From: Amborella trichopoda
Lineage: Eukaryota > Streptophyta > Magnoliopsida > Amborellales > Amborellaceae
Assembly (NCBI RefSeq): GCF_000471905.2
Contig: NW_006496932.1
Location: forward strand, 354,708-418,707
Direction of reading: 5' to 3'
DNA: 64,000 nucleotides
Positions 23,558 to 48,600 of this stretch are shown one piece after another. The notes beneath the pieces are model-generated. The model did no database searches. It was not told where the DNA came from and saw only the letters and a program-made list of their open reading frames with translations. The translations under genes were made by a program, and so were the position numbers. Every line of letters starts with the position of its first letter. Position 1 is the first letter of the stretch.

Positions 23558-25079
23558 GATATAATGATTATCCAAAATCACCCACATAAGAAAATCACAT
23601 ATTATGTCAAATTTAGAGTGATATTGATAAGTTTCTTAAAGGAAATAGAAATAAAAAAAGATTATGAAACTAGGATATATCTCTTGCTTCTTGAGATATA
23701 TGTAATATCTATAGGAAATTTTCTATTTGATGCGGACTCCGAACCTTATATATATGAGATGAAAGTATAAAGAATTTGTATGCCTTATTTAAGTCACTAT
23801 GTGAGAAAGGTGATTTCTTCTAAAGAGAGAGGCATGGCTTTTCTGCATCAATGCCAAGGCCTCTCTTTAGAGAAAAAAAAGCTTCTCATGGAGTGAAACA
23901 CTATGAATGTGCTTCATGCAGATTGAAAGGTTGTTTTATTGTAGAAGAGCGATTCCCATGAAAATTTTGGACGGTTTGACTTTTAGAGGAAGAAAGTCTC
24001 GGTTATTTTCAATGTTATCTTCCTGAATAGTAGTTGAGCTGTGGAACTGAGATGAGTCTATTCCTGAACAATGGTTTAGCTATGTGGGTTGTTCTTAAGG
24101 TTCACTTCCTAGACAATAGCTTAGCCGTAGAACAGAGATAGGTCTATTTATGGACAATGATTTAGCTGTGGAATAGAGAAACAATGGTTTAGTTATAAAA
24201 CATAGATGAGTCTATTATTGGACAATGATTCAACCATGGAATAGAGATGAGAGATCAACGGGTGGTGTCGGTAGGGAGACTGGGTCTAAATAGGTTTACT
24301 GTACTGGATTTTGTCGAGGGTTATAGAGGTAATCCTATATCCCAAAATTTATAATGTAACTTTCATTGTTATAATGTATTTCAGTTTGCTGTACCCATAG
24401 AAGTACTATTAGGTGAACCATGTAAGTCTTTGTCTTCTTGTGGAGTATATGTTTTATGTTTTATTTCTCATATTATGGCTCGTGCTATCACCTATTTTGT
24501 TTCTAACGGGTTAAGTACACAATCTTTGTGGAATCTAATATTTAGGATTTTTGTTTTCACATAGGGTTCTTAAATCCTAGCAAGAACAACAAAACAACAC
24601 ACTCTCTCTCTCAACACAAAAGAACAACCAATACCTATCTCCTCAATATCTCTCTTATAATTAGAATAATCTCTCTCTCTAGCACTAAACAACATAGAAA
24701 TGTTAGTTACTATCTGACTTGATAAAGACCAATGCATTTCGTCCCTATGGAGTAGAAACATGGAGATTCATTTGCACAAACACCCCTCTCTCTCTCTCTC
24801 TAACTCATCTGTCTCTCTCTAGCTACCTTGTGCACAACCAAACCAGGGTGTGCGAGATATTTTCCCTAAAAATCATCCAGTAATCATCAAGTGGTTATTG
24901 AATTCCAGATTAAAAGATCTTCCCAAATAGGTCTTCTAACCGAAAGAGTAAATGTACAACATAGTCCCCATAAGAGCATGTATGCGTGCTTTTGTTGAGT
25001 ACCTTAAGCAAAACATAGTAAGAGAAATTAGAGCTACAAATTACTTTGACTCATCCCAAAAGCATCCTAAAAAAGAGGA
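23558..25079. other. Intergenic DNA, no gene seen
   Basis: 23940-24260 contains several diverged echoes of GGACAATG-TTTAGC-TGGAA (a degenerate ~50-bp repeat). 24590-24830 is CT-rich. No coding similarity. Confidence 0.4.
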
Positions 25080-25344
25080 AAGCTCATAGGTGATGGTCTG
25101 TCTCTATCGTGAGTTAGAGAGAGGAGAGAGAGAGAGGGCAAAATTCGATTTTTAAAGGGCCCTATCCCATTATAGATAGAGAGAAGGAACATGTTAATGC
25201 AAATTCGATTTGTGATGGGTCCTACCCATTAGAGAGAGAGAGAGTACATGTTATTGCAAATTCGATTTTTTATGGGCCCTACCTCATTATAGAGAGAGAA
25301 GGACCATGTCAATACAATTCAATTTGTGATGGACCCTACCCCAT

Positions 25345-25382
<38 letters not shown>

Positions 25383-26350
25383 AGTAGTACTTATGCTGAT
25401 GTGGATTTTGCCCTAGAGCAAAAACTAATGGGTCCCCTTTAAATTTGTCTTTCGTTTCTTTATAGTCTTGAGGATTCTCAAAACGAAAAGCATGGTCTTT
25501 TATTAATCAAAATTTAGGTCCCAAGATTTTCCTAATCATTTTACCAATTATAAGGTTTAACTTTTAGAAGTAGTTAGTCTTATCAATCCAAAAGGATCTA
25601 CTTAGGCCTCATAATTCAGTGAAAGATAGGCTTTAAACTCCCTTTTCAACGAGTGATAGAGAGAGAGGAAGAAGTTTGAGAATCTCTTCTAGAGAGAGAG
25701 AGCTGAAGAGAGAGAACATTCAAAGAGAGGGATAACATTGAGAGAGAGAGAGAGAGCATTGAGAAAGAGAACATTCAAAGGGAGTGTGAGAGGAAGAAGT
25801 TCGAGAATCAAGGAGAGAGAACATCGAGAGAAAGAGAGAGAGAACATTCAAAGAGAGAGAAAGTGAGAGGACAACATTGAAGCTAATTCCAAAAGAAGCC
25901 TATCGTAAGGACAAGCTTCTTTAGGCACCCAAACGGGCCCTTAGGAGAGAGATAGTGAAAGAACATTGGGAGCGAACATTCAAAAGTGAGAGAGTAAGAG
26001 AGCATCGAGAGAAGGATACATTTTTTATGAGTCCATGTAGAAATGAGTCACTTTTTAAAAATTTATTTTTAAGATGGATTTTTGGACTTAATTTTTAAAG
26101 ATATATAATCTCTAACATGGAGATCATGAATATTAATAAAGAAATATAATTTTAAAAATTAAAAATAATAATTTTATTAAAAAAATATTTAGACCACCTA
26201 CTAGTTTCAATTGTTTCTTTGATGGACCACCTATTTGCATTTAAGATGGATGCCTTATATCCTTGAGGACTGTAAATGTAGAAATGCGGGCATGAAACAA
26301 TTTTCCTTGAGAGAAAACATTAAAGAGAGAACATTCTAGAGTGAGAGAAC
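25080..26350. repeat. GA-rich minisatellite region
   Basis: 25135-25345 has four ~60-bp units with AAATTCGATTT, GATGGGYCCTACCCCATTA and AGAGAGAGA-GAACATGT. 25346-25378 is pure GA dinucleotide. 25680-25860 and 26290-26370 repeat GAGAGAGAACATTCAAAGAG at irregular spacing. Probable slippage-expanded purine tracts; nothing here is coding. Confidence 0.8.
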
Positions 26351-26734
26351 ATTCGAGAGAGAGAGAGACTCAAAAGTGACTTTGAAACTACACTTGGGCA
26401 TATCTATCGATCTCATCAGTGTCAGTATGATTATACCATGCTTTGCTTTCAAGCATCAACTTTTGTGAGCACGAATAAAGCACAATGCCTCCTCACGTGC
26501 CATGTTGCTCTTTCTACACGTGTAACGCTTATGTTTGTTTTGACTTTCGATGAGCAAATATGCTTCCTCCATTATTTTCTCAAATTGCATTTTTATAATT
26601 GCCATTTATGATGTGCACTAAGACTAGTGGTTTAATTGTGCCAAGGCCCTTGTTTCTTTGCAATGTCACTGATATCAATAGTATATCCAATGCGAGTAAT
26701 TCCATTTTTCAAAGCCTTTTTTTCACACATTATT

Positions 26735-26880
26735 TCGTCATTTTTTTTCTAATTAATTGGGATCGACTACAAAATTTTTGGTTCGTCATTATGCTCTATT
26801 AAAGATTATACATTCAATGATGTCATAAATCTCCATTCCACTTCATACATACGGCACATTATATATCTCCTACATTTTCA
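26735..26880 (-). mobile_element. RTE LINE 3' fragment
   Basis: AATTAATTGGGATCGACTAC, CATTATGCTCTATTAAAGAT and ATTCAATGATGTCATAAAT are the same minus-strand terminus seen at 22.6 kb, diverged and truncated. Confidence 0.65.
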
Positions 26881-26924
26881 AAAAAATATTTGGTGATTGG
26901 CTAGCTCGTATTTGCACTGGTTTT

Positions 26925-27330
26925 TAGGAAGGTCGTTAATGGGCATGGACCGGCCCTTGGGCTCTTCGATCAAGTTTTCTCTTGTCAAGTTCAAGTCATA
27001 AGCTAAGGACAGCGAGCCAGCCCCAAGCTGGGTAGGCTTGAAATATTATTTGGCTAGGATTGGGCCACCAGGCAGACCTTTTTTTTAAGTCTAATACATA
27101 TATTTATATTATATAGAGCCTGGCCCTGCCTGGTCGTGGCTCAAGCCTAGTTGTCATGAAACCAGGCTCAAGCCTACAATGCACCCTCTATTTCATGCCG
27201 GATCAGGCTAGGGCTGGCCACAGGGCCGTGGCTCAAGCCTAGTTGTCATGAAACCAGGCTCAAGCCTACAATGCACCCTCTATTTCATGCCGGATCAGGC
27301 TAGGGCTGGCCCAACCCGTTAACAACCCTA
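26925..27330. mobile_element. Non-autonomous TIR element with a perfect internal 84-bp duplication
   Basis: The left end TAGGAAGGTCGTTAATGGGC, continuing to GGACCGGCCC, is complementary with mismatches to the right end ...GGGCTGGCCCAACCCGTTAA then CAACCCTA. This is the GGGTTGTTAACGGG type of hAT-like plant MITE. 27136-27219 and 27228-27311 (GTGGCTCAAGCC ... GGGCTGGCC) appear identical over 84 bp. No target duplication could be fixed. Confidence 0.65.
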
Positions 27331-28020
27331 TTTTTCGAGGGTAGTCTAGATGATAAGCTTGCAAAGTTTTGGATCCGAATTCCATCTTTAAGATGGATTA
27401 GGAGGTACTCATTTAACCCCTACGCTATATTTTTTCTACATCAAAATGTAAGGCGTACATATAAATTTACCATGCCCTCGAACATAAGAATAATTCGCTT
27501 CCTCTGGTTCTTTTCAACAAGAAAACCTGATTTTTACTCGTTAAGGACTACCTGCTTATACCCACTTTTTTAGTAATTGCACCCTTCTATACCATTTCAA
27601 GTATTTCAAGCCATTCATAGAGGAGTCATAACGAAAAACATTTATTATTGGAAAATGACATCGAGATTACGTATTACCAAGATCACAATCACCCTTAGCC
27701 GTCATACATAATATTTAATATATACAAGCATGACAAAAAATTCGAACAAATTATTTCAGATGTAGACTCCCTTAATAACAAAACCCATCAGTCAAATGTC
27801 AAGTCTAATGGCCAAAAGGTGAGCCAAATCTCAAGTCTTATAGTCAAGGATCTCTACAACCTCTTGTACCAAAGGTAAATAGTCTCGCCAAATTCATCAT
27901 TAGAGTTACACAAAATTAAAAAAACAAATATATGTGAATGGGTAATACATTTGACCATATTCCAACCTGATTTCCCATTAATGGCAAAAGAAAGTCAAAA
28001 TCAAATTTCCCATATGTTTC
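27331..28020. other. Intergenic DNA downstream of CYP22
   Basis: No gene. 27867-27888 (CTTGTACCAAAGGTAAATAG) matches the terminal repeat of the MITE at 42863-43055, so a single diverged end of that family is present. Confidence 0.5.
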
Positions 28021-28024
28021 CAAC

Positions 28025-28170
28025 TGCCAAAGTAGAGTTGTAAATTGGTCGGGTCCAGGATAGTTGTAAATGGGTCGGGTCAAGGATGGGTTGATCCCAA
28101 TCAGCAGGGTCAAGGGTAGACCTTGATCTGGCCTAGACCCAGGCTGGGTTGGCCCATTATCAACCCTACC
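28025..28170. mobile_element. Short TIR element (GGGTTG/CAACCC ends)
   Basis: About 140 bp runs from GAGTTGTAAATTGGTCGGGT to GTTGGCCCATTATCAACCCT. The ends are imperfect inverted repeats and related to the element at 26925. The left side is partly duplicated (TAGTTGTAAATGGGTCGGGT at about 28060). Confidence 0.45.
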
Positions 28171-28440
28171 TAAGAACCAAGTGCATCGAATCTCTTTAAT
28201 TGTAAAGCTCTTGGACCAACATTTGTTCCTAAGATTCATTCCCAGTCAAAGTTTTAATCGAGTATTCACAAGTTCTATGTCAATATCATTGTTAGACATA
28301 GTGTGCAGTATATACACCCATAGTACCATTCATTAATTACAACTGCAGTCAAGGAATAACCCATCTAGAAACATATATCAGAAGGGCAAGACAACATGTT
28401 ATCGAAAGAGTGTCTAAAATGCAAATTTTGTGTTGTGGTT

Positions 28441-41520
<13,080 letters not shown>

Positions 41521-42339
41521 TGGAACGCAGGGCCTGAGAAGCTGTCCCTCTGGCGGTACTTAAGAAATTAAAATGACACTCCTCTTGATAGAAACAACAT
41601 AACTTTCCACTTTATTTACAGAAATGCCTTGTTTGGACGCGCTCGTTGTTAATGTAAATCAGCGCGGAAAACTCGGACGAACCAACTCGGAGGCCGTGCA
41701 CAGTATCCCGAGTTAGGTTGTCAGCCTTGGAGATCTCTTAAAAAAGAAATTCAAAAATTATAAAAATCAAAAAATATAAGAAATTTATTTGTAATATATT
41801 TCTAATGTTTTCTATCATTTTGGTAAAGATTGAAAAATATTTTGGTTATAATTATTTTTATATTTTTCCCTTTTTTGGATTATTACTAAAATACTCCCAT
41901 CACAAATTTATTTTTCAAAATCTGTTTTTTACGAATTTTTTATCCTCATTTAAAGTTTCTTTGTTTAATTTTCACTTTAAGCATATTTTTCCTATTTGGT
42001 TTTTATTTTTTTAACACTTTTGCCTTGCTTGGACACGGGCTGAGTAACTTGAACCTAGCCCAAGTTACTTGGCTTGGGCATGGGCCAAGTCCCATCCCAG
42101 AATCGTGGTTTTGCACACTAATGTAAATTTACAATTACTATAAAATTGTATGGGACAATGAATTATTTGTTATTTGATAGAGTTCGTCACTATGTTATCT
42201 ATAATAATTGTATGAGTGATTTTACATATAAGTTTATCTTTTTTAAAAAAAAGGTTATATTTTCTTCATTCGGAGTAATTTTGCTACAATCATATATCTT
42301 TAGCCAAAAATAATTAAAACTTACAAATACTACCTTGTA
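41521..42339. promoter_or_regulatory. CYP22 upstream region
   Basis: The CYP22 5' flank. The first 200 bp are relatively GC-rich (about 41620-41740), with no confident TATA box. 42020-42110 has GGCTTGGGC/GGGCCAAG words typical of a small TIR element remnant. The rest is AT-rich. Confidence 0.35.
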
Positions 42340-42349
42340 ATATTACATA

Positions 42350-42740
42350 GGTGCATTTCTATAAGGTTGCAACCTTAAACTATCCAATTAGGTGCACCTC
42401 CAAAATTTATTATAACATGTAATTTTAGTATAAAAAATTCTTAGGATTATCTAAAAATTTTCATATCTAATTATAAAATTTTAAACTCCAAATATGGTTA
42501 AAATCAAGTAGATCTATAAATATGTGAAAATCTTGAAAATGGACGGTCTAGATAATGTGTTGCAAGGTGCACTATTTCTAGGACTCAAAATCTTTTTTTT
42601 TTTACATATATTCATACATCTCGATGTCGAGATGATCAATTAGATGATCTTTCAACATTAAAACAACCTTTTCCGATGGATTTTTGAGGTGCATATATAA
42701 TTCCACATTTTAAGGTTGCAACCTTATATAAATTTTTCCC
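42350..42740. mobile_element. Mutator-like MITE with 9-10 bp target duplication
   Basis: 391 bp flanked by ATATTACATA at 42340-42349 and 42741-42750. Terminal inverted repeats are GGTGCATTTCTATAAGG and (reversed) GGGAAAAATTTATATAAGG, both followed by the self-complementary TTGCAACCTTAAA. No coding capacity. Related pieces are at 15255-15480 and 45150-45420. Confidence 0.85.
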
Positions 42741-42862
42741 ATATTACATAAGGTATATTAATTTCATATTAGATAGCATACCCCACATTAGTAGTAGTAG
42801 TAATAGATAGTACATATCAAACTACGAACAAAGTAATATTATATGCAATTGTATATAATGTG

Positions 42863-43055
42863 ACTATTTATCTTTGATACAAGGTGGTCACAATTACTTA
42901 CAACCATCCGATGTGAAATTGATAGTTTGGATGAGTCACAAAGTTCGAAAAATTTTATTTTGAAGTTTGAACTTGGTAATTGAAATAATTGCAGCCACAC
43001 AATTTCATATCTGATGATCAAGATTAATGTGACCACTTTGTACCAAAGGTAAATG
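42863..43055. mobile_element. Small MITE with ~35-bp terminal inverted repeats
   Basis: The left end GACTATTTATCTTTGATACA, AGGTGGTCACAA, and the reversed right end GGCCATTTACCTTTGGTACA, AAGTGGTCACATTAA, pair over about 35 bp. About 190 bp in total. It is flanked on both sides by a diverged direct repeat (42735-42815 and 43067-43150, TATTAATTTCATATT ... ATTAGTAG-AGTAGTAATAG), so the neighbourhood is also duplicated. Confidence 0.7.
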
Positions 43056-43149
43056 GCCTTATTTTATATTTTTCCATATTATATAGGGTATTAATTTCAT
43101 ATTTAAATGGTATATACCCCGGATTAGTAGCAGTAGTAATAGTGGTAGT

Positions 43150-43345
43150 GGGCATGAATCATGCGCTTGGCCCCTCCTCCACAATGGATCAAATGTAGTT
43201 GAATCTAGGGCCTGGGCCCTCCTCCACAATGGATCAAATGTAGTTGAATCTAGGGTCTGGGCCCTCCACAAGGGACAGTAGTAGTAGCAAATGAAGTTGA
43301 ATAAAGGGCCTGGGCCCTCCGCAATGGATCCATATCCATCCACAA
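43150..43345. repeat. Tandem repeat, ~58-bp unit
   Basis: CTCCTCCACAATGGATCAAA, TGTAGTTGAATCTAGGG-CT and GGGCC are repeated at about 43170-43225 and 43228-43283, with a partial third unit to about 43330. Confidence 0.75.
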
Positions 43346-43439
43346 AATTTGGGAGGATTTCTTGGGACATACGGGATATACACCATTTTCAACTGTTTTT
43401 TGGCATAATGTTTAAATCAATGTTTTAAAAATCGTCGAT

Positions 43440-45055
43440 TCGGCGCATAATCAAAATCAGTGTTTTAAAAATTACCGAATCGCCATGGAATCGGCCGATT
43501 CAAATCAACAAGGAATCAAAACCAGTGTTTTAAATATCGCCGAGTCGGCACGGAATTGGCCGATTCGAATCGAGAATCGATCATCTTTTGTCGGTTCTTT
43601 TGTAAAGCCGGGAATCGCTTGGTTCTAGAGAGGCGGTTCTTTTGTAAATCCAAGAATCGCCCGGTTCTAGAGAAGAACCGGCAATTCTGCACAGTAAACC
43701 ACATTAAGACCCGCAGTCAAAGGGCAGGCAATTCTGCACAGTAAATCACGTCAGGACCTGCAGTCATAGGGCATTTACGTCAGGACTCGCAGTCAAAGGG
43801 CATTTACGTCAAGACCCGCAGTCAAAGGGTCGGCAATTCTACACAGTAAATCACGTCAAGACCCGCAGTCAAAGGGCATTTTTGTAAAATTTGAGCCTGC
43901 AATCAAAGGGCATTTTTGTAAAATTTGGAAAATTTTGAGGCAAAAATCTTCAAAGACCGAGAACCCACGAGGTCCTCGCAAGCTTCGCATGGCCCTAAGT
44001 TCTTTCACACATGTGTGCTCAGAATCCACACACTTCGTGCAATCTCATTGCTTCACACGCACTACAAATGGTGAGTACAAAGAACTATTTATTCATATAA
44101 ATTTGCTTCTCTCTCTTCGATGTAGGACTATGTGAATAGGTCATACTTTAAAATGTTCATATATTATATATTTTGTTAACGATTTTGTAAACACTAAGTT
44201 GCACGTGTTATACCGGTTATTGCATGTCCTCATTGTGAGACGGATGCGGGTTTGACTCCTCTCGTTGACGAGCTGAATTTTTTTTTTCTTTTTTTTGTCA
44301 AATTATTTTCTTTTCCAAAAAATTAAAGGTTTTTTGTAAAAATAAAAATAAAAGGTTTTTATCAATTTCACTTTCTGTCAAATTTTTTTCTTATCAATAA
44401 AATAAAAAATTTCGTATAAAAAAATGAATTTTTTTGTCAAATTTTTTTCTTATAAAAAAATTAAAGGTTTTTTTCTAAAAAATAAAAAATAAAAGGTTTT
44501 TATCAATTTCGTTTTTTGTCAAATTTTTTTTTTCTTATCTACAAAATAAAAACTTTCGTATAAAAAAAATGAAAATTTCTTTTCAATTCTTTTTCTTGTC
44601 AAAATAAATAAAAGGTTTTTTTTCAAAAAAATAAAAAATAAAAGTTATTGTCAAAACAATAAAAAGCTCTTATAAAAAAAATACAAGTATTTTTGTCAAA
44701 AAAACCCATTTCTTATTTTTGTTAAAATAAGTTAATATTTTTGTCAAAAAAACTCATTTCTTATTTTTAAAAAAAATACAACTATTTTTTGTTAAAATAA
44801 GCTGATACAGAGAAAAAAAAACTCAATATTCATATAAAAAAAATGAAAATTAATAATGTAGTACCCTGATTTCTTATTGAATTCTTAAAAAACAACATTT
44901 ATAATAACTTTTAATAAGTTTTTTAAATTTTTTTAAAGCTTAATCCGACAGATTCGACCGATTTTCGATCCGGCTAGCCGATTCACCCATCCGGATGAAT
45001 TTTTGAGGTGCCCGATCCGGGTCAGTGATCTGTTTTTTAAACCGGGTTTATTGTT
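43440..45055. mobile_element. Large hAT-like non-autonomous element with internal tandem repeats
   Basis: The left side carries three AGTGTTTTAAA-AT-GCCGA starts (about 43405, 43460, 43523) followed by CGATTCGG words. The right side (44930-45050) has CCGATTCACCC, CCGATCCGGGTCAGTGATCT and TTTTTTAAACC, complementary in character. Interior: 43690-43930 is a tandem array of GACCCGCAGTCAAAGGGCAT with TTTACGTCA or AATTCTGCACAGTAAA. 44290-44870 is a T/A-rich variable repeat of TTTTTGTCAAATTTTTTTC and AAAATAAAAGG. Ends are imperfect and no target duplication was settled. Confidence 0.5.
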
Positions 45056-45149
45056 TCGGGCATTGCGTTTTTATTAAGAAACCATGAGTTTCAATATGTT
45101 AAACTCTTTCATTGAGAAAGCTTATTCCGTTAAGGGAGAGGTTTGTTTA

Positions 45150-45425
45150 AAGTGCGCACCTCAGGCGCCGCTATATTTTGCAAGATGTAAATCCGGAGAC
45201 AAAAACTGAAATCCATGATCAATTGTAATTATAACATAGGCCAAGTAGATCTTTAAAAATATTGAAAATAGATGGTCTAGATAAATTTTTACCAAATGCA
45301 CTATTTTTATGACTTGAAATTCTTTTTTTTTTATATATATCCGCACATCTGAATGTTTTCCACCACCCAAATATTTTTTTTATTGGATTTTTAAAATGCA
45401 CCTTACTTAGGGTTATAAAAAAAGT
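45150..45425. mobile_element. Diverged copy of the 42.35-kb MITE family
   Basis: It shares CAAGTAGATCT, GAAAATAGATGGTCTAGATAA and GCACTATTTTTATGACTTGA, and an outer AAATGCACCTTA..TTAGGGTTATA, with the 42350-42740 element. Terminal repeats have decayed. It lies about 230 bp beyond the stop of the PATROL1-like gene. Confidence 0.6.
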
Positions 45426-45656
45426 AAATGATCTCACAGTATACAATCCCAATAAAAAAGTAAAATCATTGCTTCAATAATTATTAACCCCCTCCACGAA
45501 TTGACTGACTTTCAATTGTTCAGCCTCAATACAGATATAATGCCATCAAGAAGAAAAAAAGAAACTACAAATGAATAAATAAATAAATGACAAGCAGGCT
45601 ACCAATCTGATTTGAAAGTTCTTTAAAGATGAGAACTTATAGATGATAAGAGCCCT

Positions 45657-48600
45657 CTAAGCAACAGATTTGGGTATTTTGAACTGTTTCTTGACAAATT
45701 GGGAGGCCTCTGGATCGCTTCTATGACACAAGACTCTGAGTAGAGTGTCGGGATCACCGGCAATTTTGCTCCTGCCAACCTGCAGGTTGTTACCGCTTGC
45801 CATTTCCTCGCTTGCGGACCTCAACCGATCAATAAGTTCTCGAGTCTGCATTTTAAATTTTAAAAGGCAGCAGGGTTAATGGATTTGCAGCATGAACGAA
45901 TTGGCGCTCTCTCTCTCTCATGTCAAACAATTGAACTCTATATTTAGGAAGGGACAAACCTCAAGGCCATGCAATCTTATTATCTGAAGCACGGGCGCCA
46001 CTAAATTATCAACTGTTCCACGTGGTAACCCGTCCCCACCAGATATAAAGAATTCCTGCAATCACAATAAACAGGAGTTCAATGGATGGAATTTGCGGTA
46101 GTACGCACCACCAGCTGTTAATGCCTAATATCTCTGAAATTCCATGAGAATCCTCCCTCACCCCACCTTGGTTTCATCAGAACCACTAAGCTCAGAAATA
46201 AAAAAAGCTACTGATTCACAACAGAAGGTTTTATTTCTGACCCACATAATATGTTCGATTAGGTCATAATCACTTCAAGACCTAGTGCTTTTCACCTTCC
46301 TATAAAGGCTGGTTGGTTTGGAGGGAGTAATTCAGAACATACAATTTCAATAAATGAATGTATGGTCTTTACTTCCATCACCATCCGACCAATTGATTGG
46401 ACAGTGAACAACTTCGTTGTCACGGATTTTATTTTGACCATATGAATTGTGTTATGCTTCCCCTTATTTTTGTTTTTTATAATAGTTGTGCAAAACACAA
46501 ACTAGCAAAGTCAGTTTGCATAGTCCACATGCATTGGAAGAAGAAGCATCTTTTTCTAGAAGGATATCAGTATTACAAAGAAACAAAGCTATTGAGAACA
46601 TATACATATATTTTGTACCTTTAGGTTCTCTAGATCCTCTTCCAATACTTTGGAATCGCTTTGAACAAATACTCGCAATGGTCCCCCATCTAATATTACT
46701 CGAACCAAGCCATCCTGCCAAAGCAACAACAATTTAAGAAGTTATCTTTTGAAACTTCCACAAAAACTTTTATGAAATGCAAGTTTTGAAATCCAAGGTA
46801 AACAAACAAAAACATCAATATATTTACAAACCAGTGACGCTTGAAGAAGGGCTATGACAATGTGATCTCTAAGTGGGTCAACGATGACATCACATAGCTG
46901 AGCAAGTTCCTGAAGCCCAAAGTGATGAAGGAACATGATCAAGTAAAAAATTCACATTATAAAATAAATTTTGAAAGGTTCAGTGTGAATTTATCTAAAT
47001 GAGAATTTTAATCTAATACCAAAGTCATAGCAATTAAAATAATTTTTTCATGCAAACAAAATGGGATAGAAACCTATTGAATGCTCACTTAACCAAAAGA
47101 AAGACCTTAATGAGCACTCTCTCATATTTCAAATTTTGTATAGATTCAGAACAATCTGATATTAATGTTATCATATACAAATGGATATCCCTATGCGTTC
47201 CTATTGCTTCAGAAGACATTTTCTTTGAACAGAAGGATTGGCTTACTCTATGACTTAAGCCACATTAGGTATCTAAATCATTATAACTTTGTGACTGTGA
47301 GAGAAGGGCAATGTCTTTCATCTCTAAGGATATGATACAATAATCAGGGAGAAATACAATGTAAGAGTAAACTGACAATAAAACACATGCTTGGAATACA
47401 CTTAGGTACTTATTTAACACTCGACCAAACTCCCACCTCAATCTTAAGGGGCATTCAGAGCTTGTTTAGGGCATGAGCAGACAAGGAGTATGAATTTGAA
47501 ACCTGGCCTCTTCTTTTACTCCTTCAGAAACACATAGAGAGACCTAGTTTATCATAACGTAAATGTAACCTATATTCCTCAACAGATTCAAGGTAATTGT
47601 TCATGGTCTAGCAAGTTGTGTATACTATCAGTGGCAAGTGCAGTAAAAACAATGCCAAAATGTCAAAAGCAGAGATAAATTAACCGTGATGATAAAAGAC
47701 ATGAGAAATGAGTGAATTGCATGGCCTTCTTGACATGTGTTGCATGATTGATACACATGCATCAGTTTGAGGGCAGTATGGATATATTTGTGGACTTCGG
47801 CAAGTTAGAGGGTAGTTTAGCCCATAGTTACCAGCATCGCCTAGTTTGGTAGGCGATCCCTTCTAGGATCTCGATTTTGTTGCTCTTGGAAAGGATCTCT
47901 CAGGGATCTTGATTTTTAAATTTTGAGATCTCGATCCCCACCATTAGGGATCCCAGTTCCTGATGTTAGAGATTGAACAACCAAACTAATGATGTTCTTT
48001 GTTTATATCCAGCTAGCAGCACAAACTTACTTTTAATATAGTTGCATTGCTTGCTTGCTATAAATGATGAGATCTCTATTTAAAAAGTATACATAATCCT
48101 AGATTATCATACACTTTAAGGTTGATAGCAAGATCCTCAAAAATTTGAGATCAAGATCCCAAAAGGACGGGATCATCCTCAACTGGTTGAAATCTCAATC
48201 CCTAACATTTAGGGATCTCGATCTCAAACATGTGCATTATATGGATGGTGTTCCCAACCATAGGGATCTTCAAGCATTTCATGATCCCACGCTCGCAATC
48301 CCAATACCGTTCTGGCTCCCAATCCCAACAACTATGGTTTAGCCATTGCCATATTCTATTTAACCTGCTTCTGTAAGGAGATGTGTGTTATTTTCTTCTA
48401 TGGACTCATTTTCCCAAGATTCCCGATGCTTTGGGTATTGCCTTAGAATCAATTATTATTGTTCTCTCCAACATTTGCTACCGTAGGCCAATTTCCTTAA
48501 GCCCAATTCAATCCTCGACCTCATTAGCATATATGTTCATCAAGATAGTTTTTGTGTATATGTGTGTGTGTGTGTGTGTGTATAATGTTGTTCGTCCACA

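Noticed and set aside
44190-44275. Possible tRNA (GCGGGTTTGACTCCT)
   Set aside because: The T-arm-like stretch is present but no matching D-arm or acceptor stem; inside a decayed DNA element.
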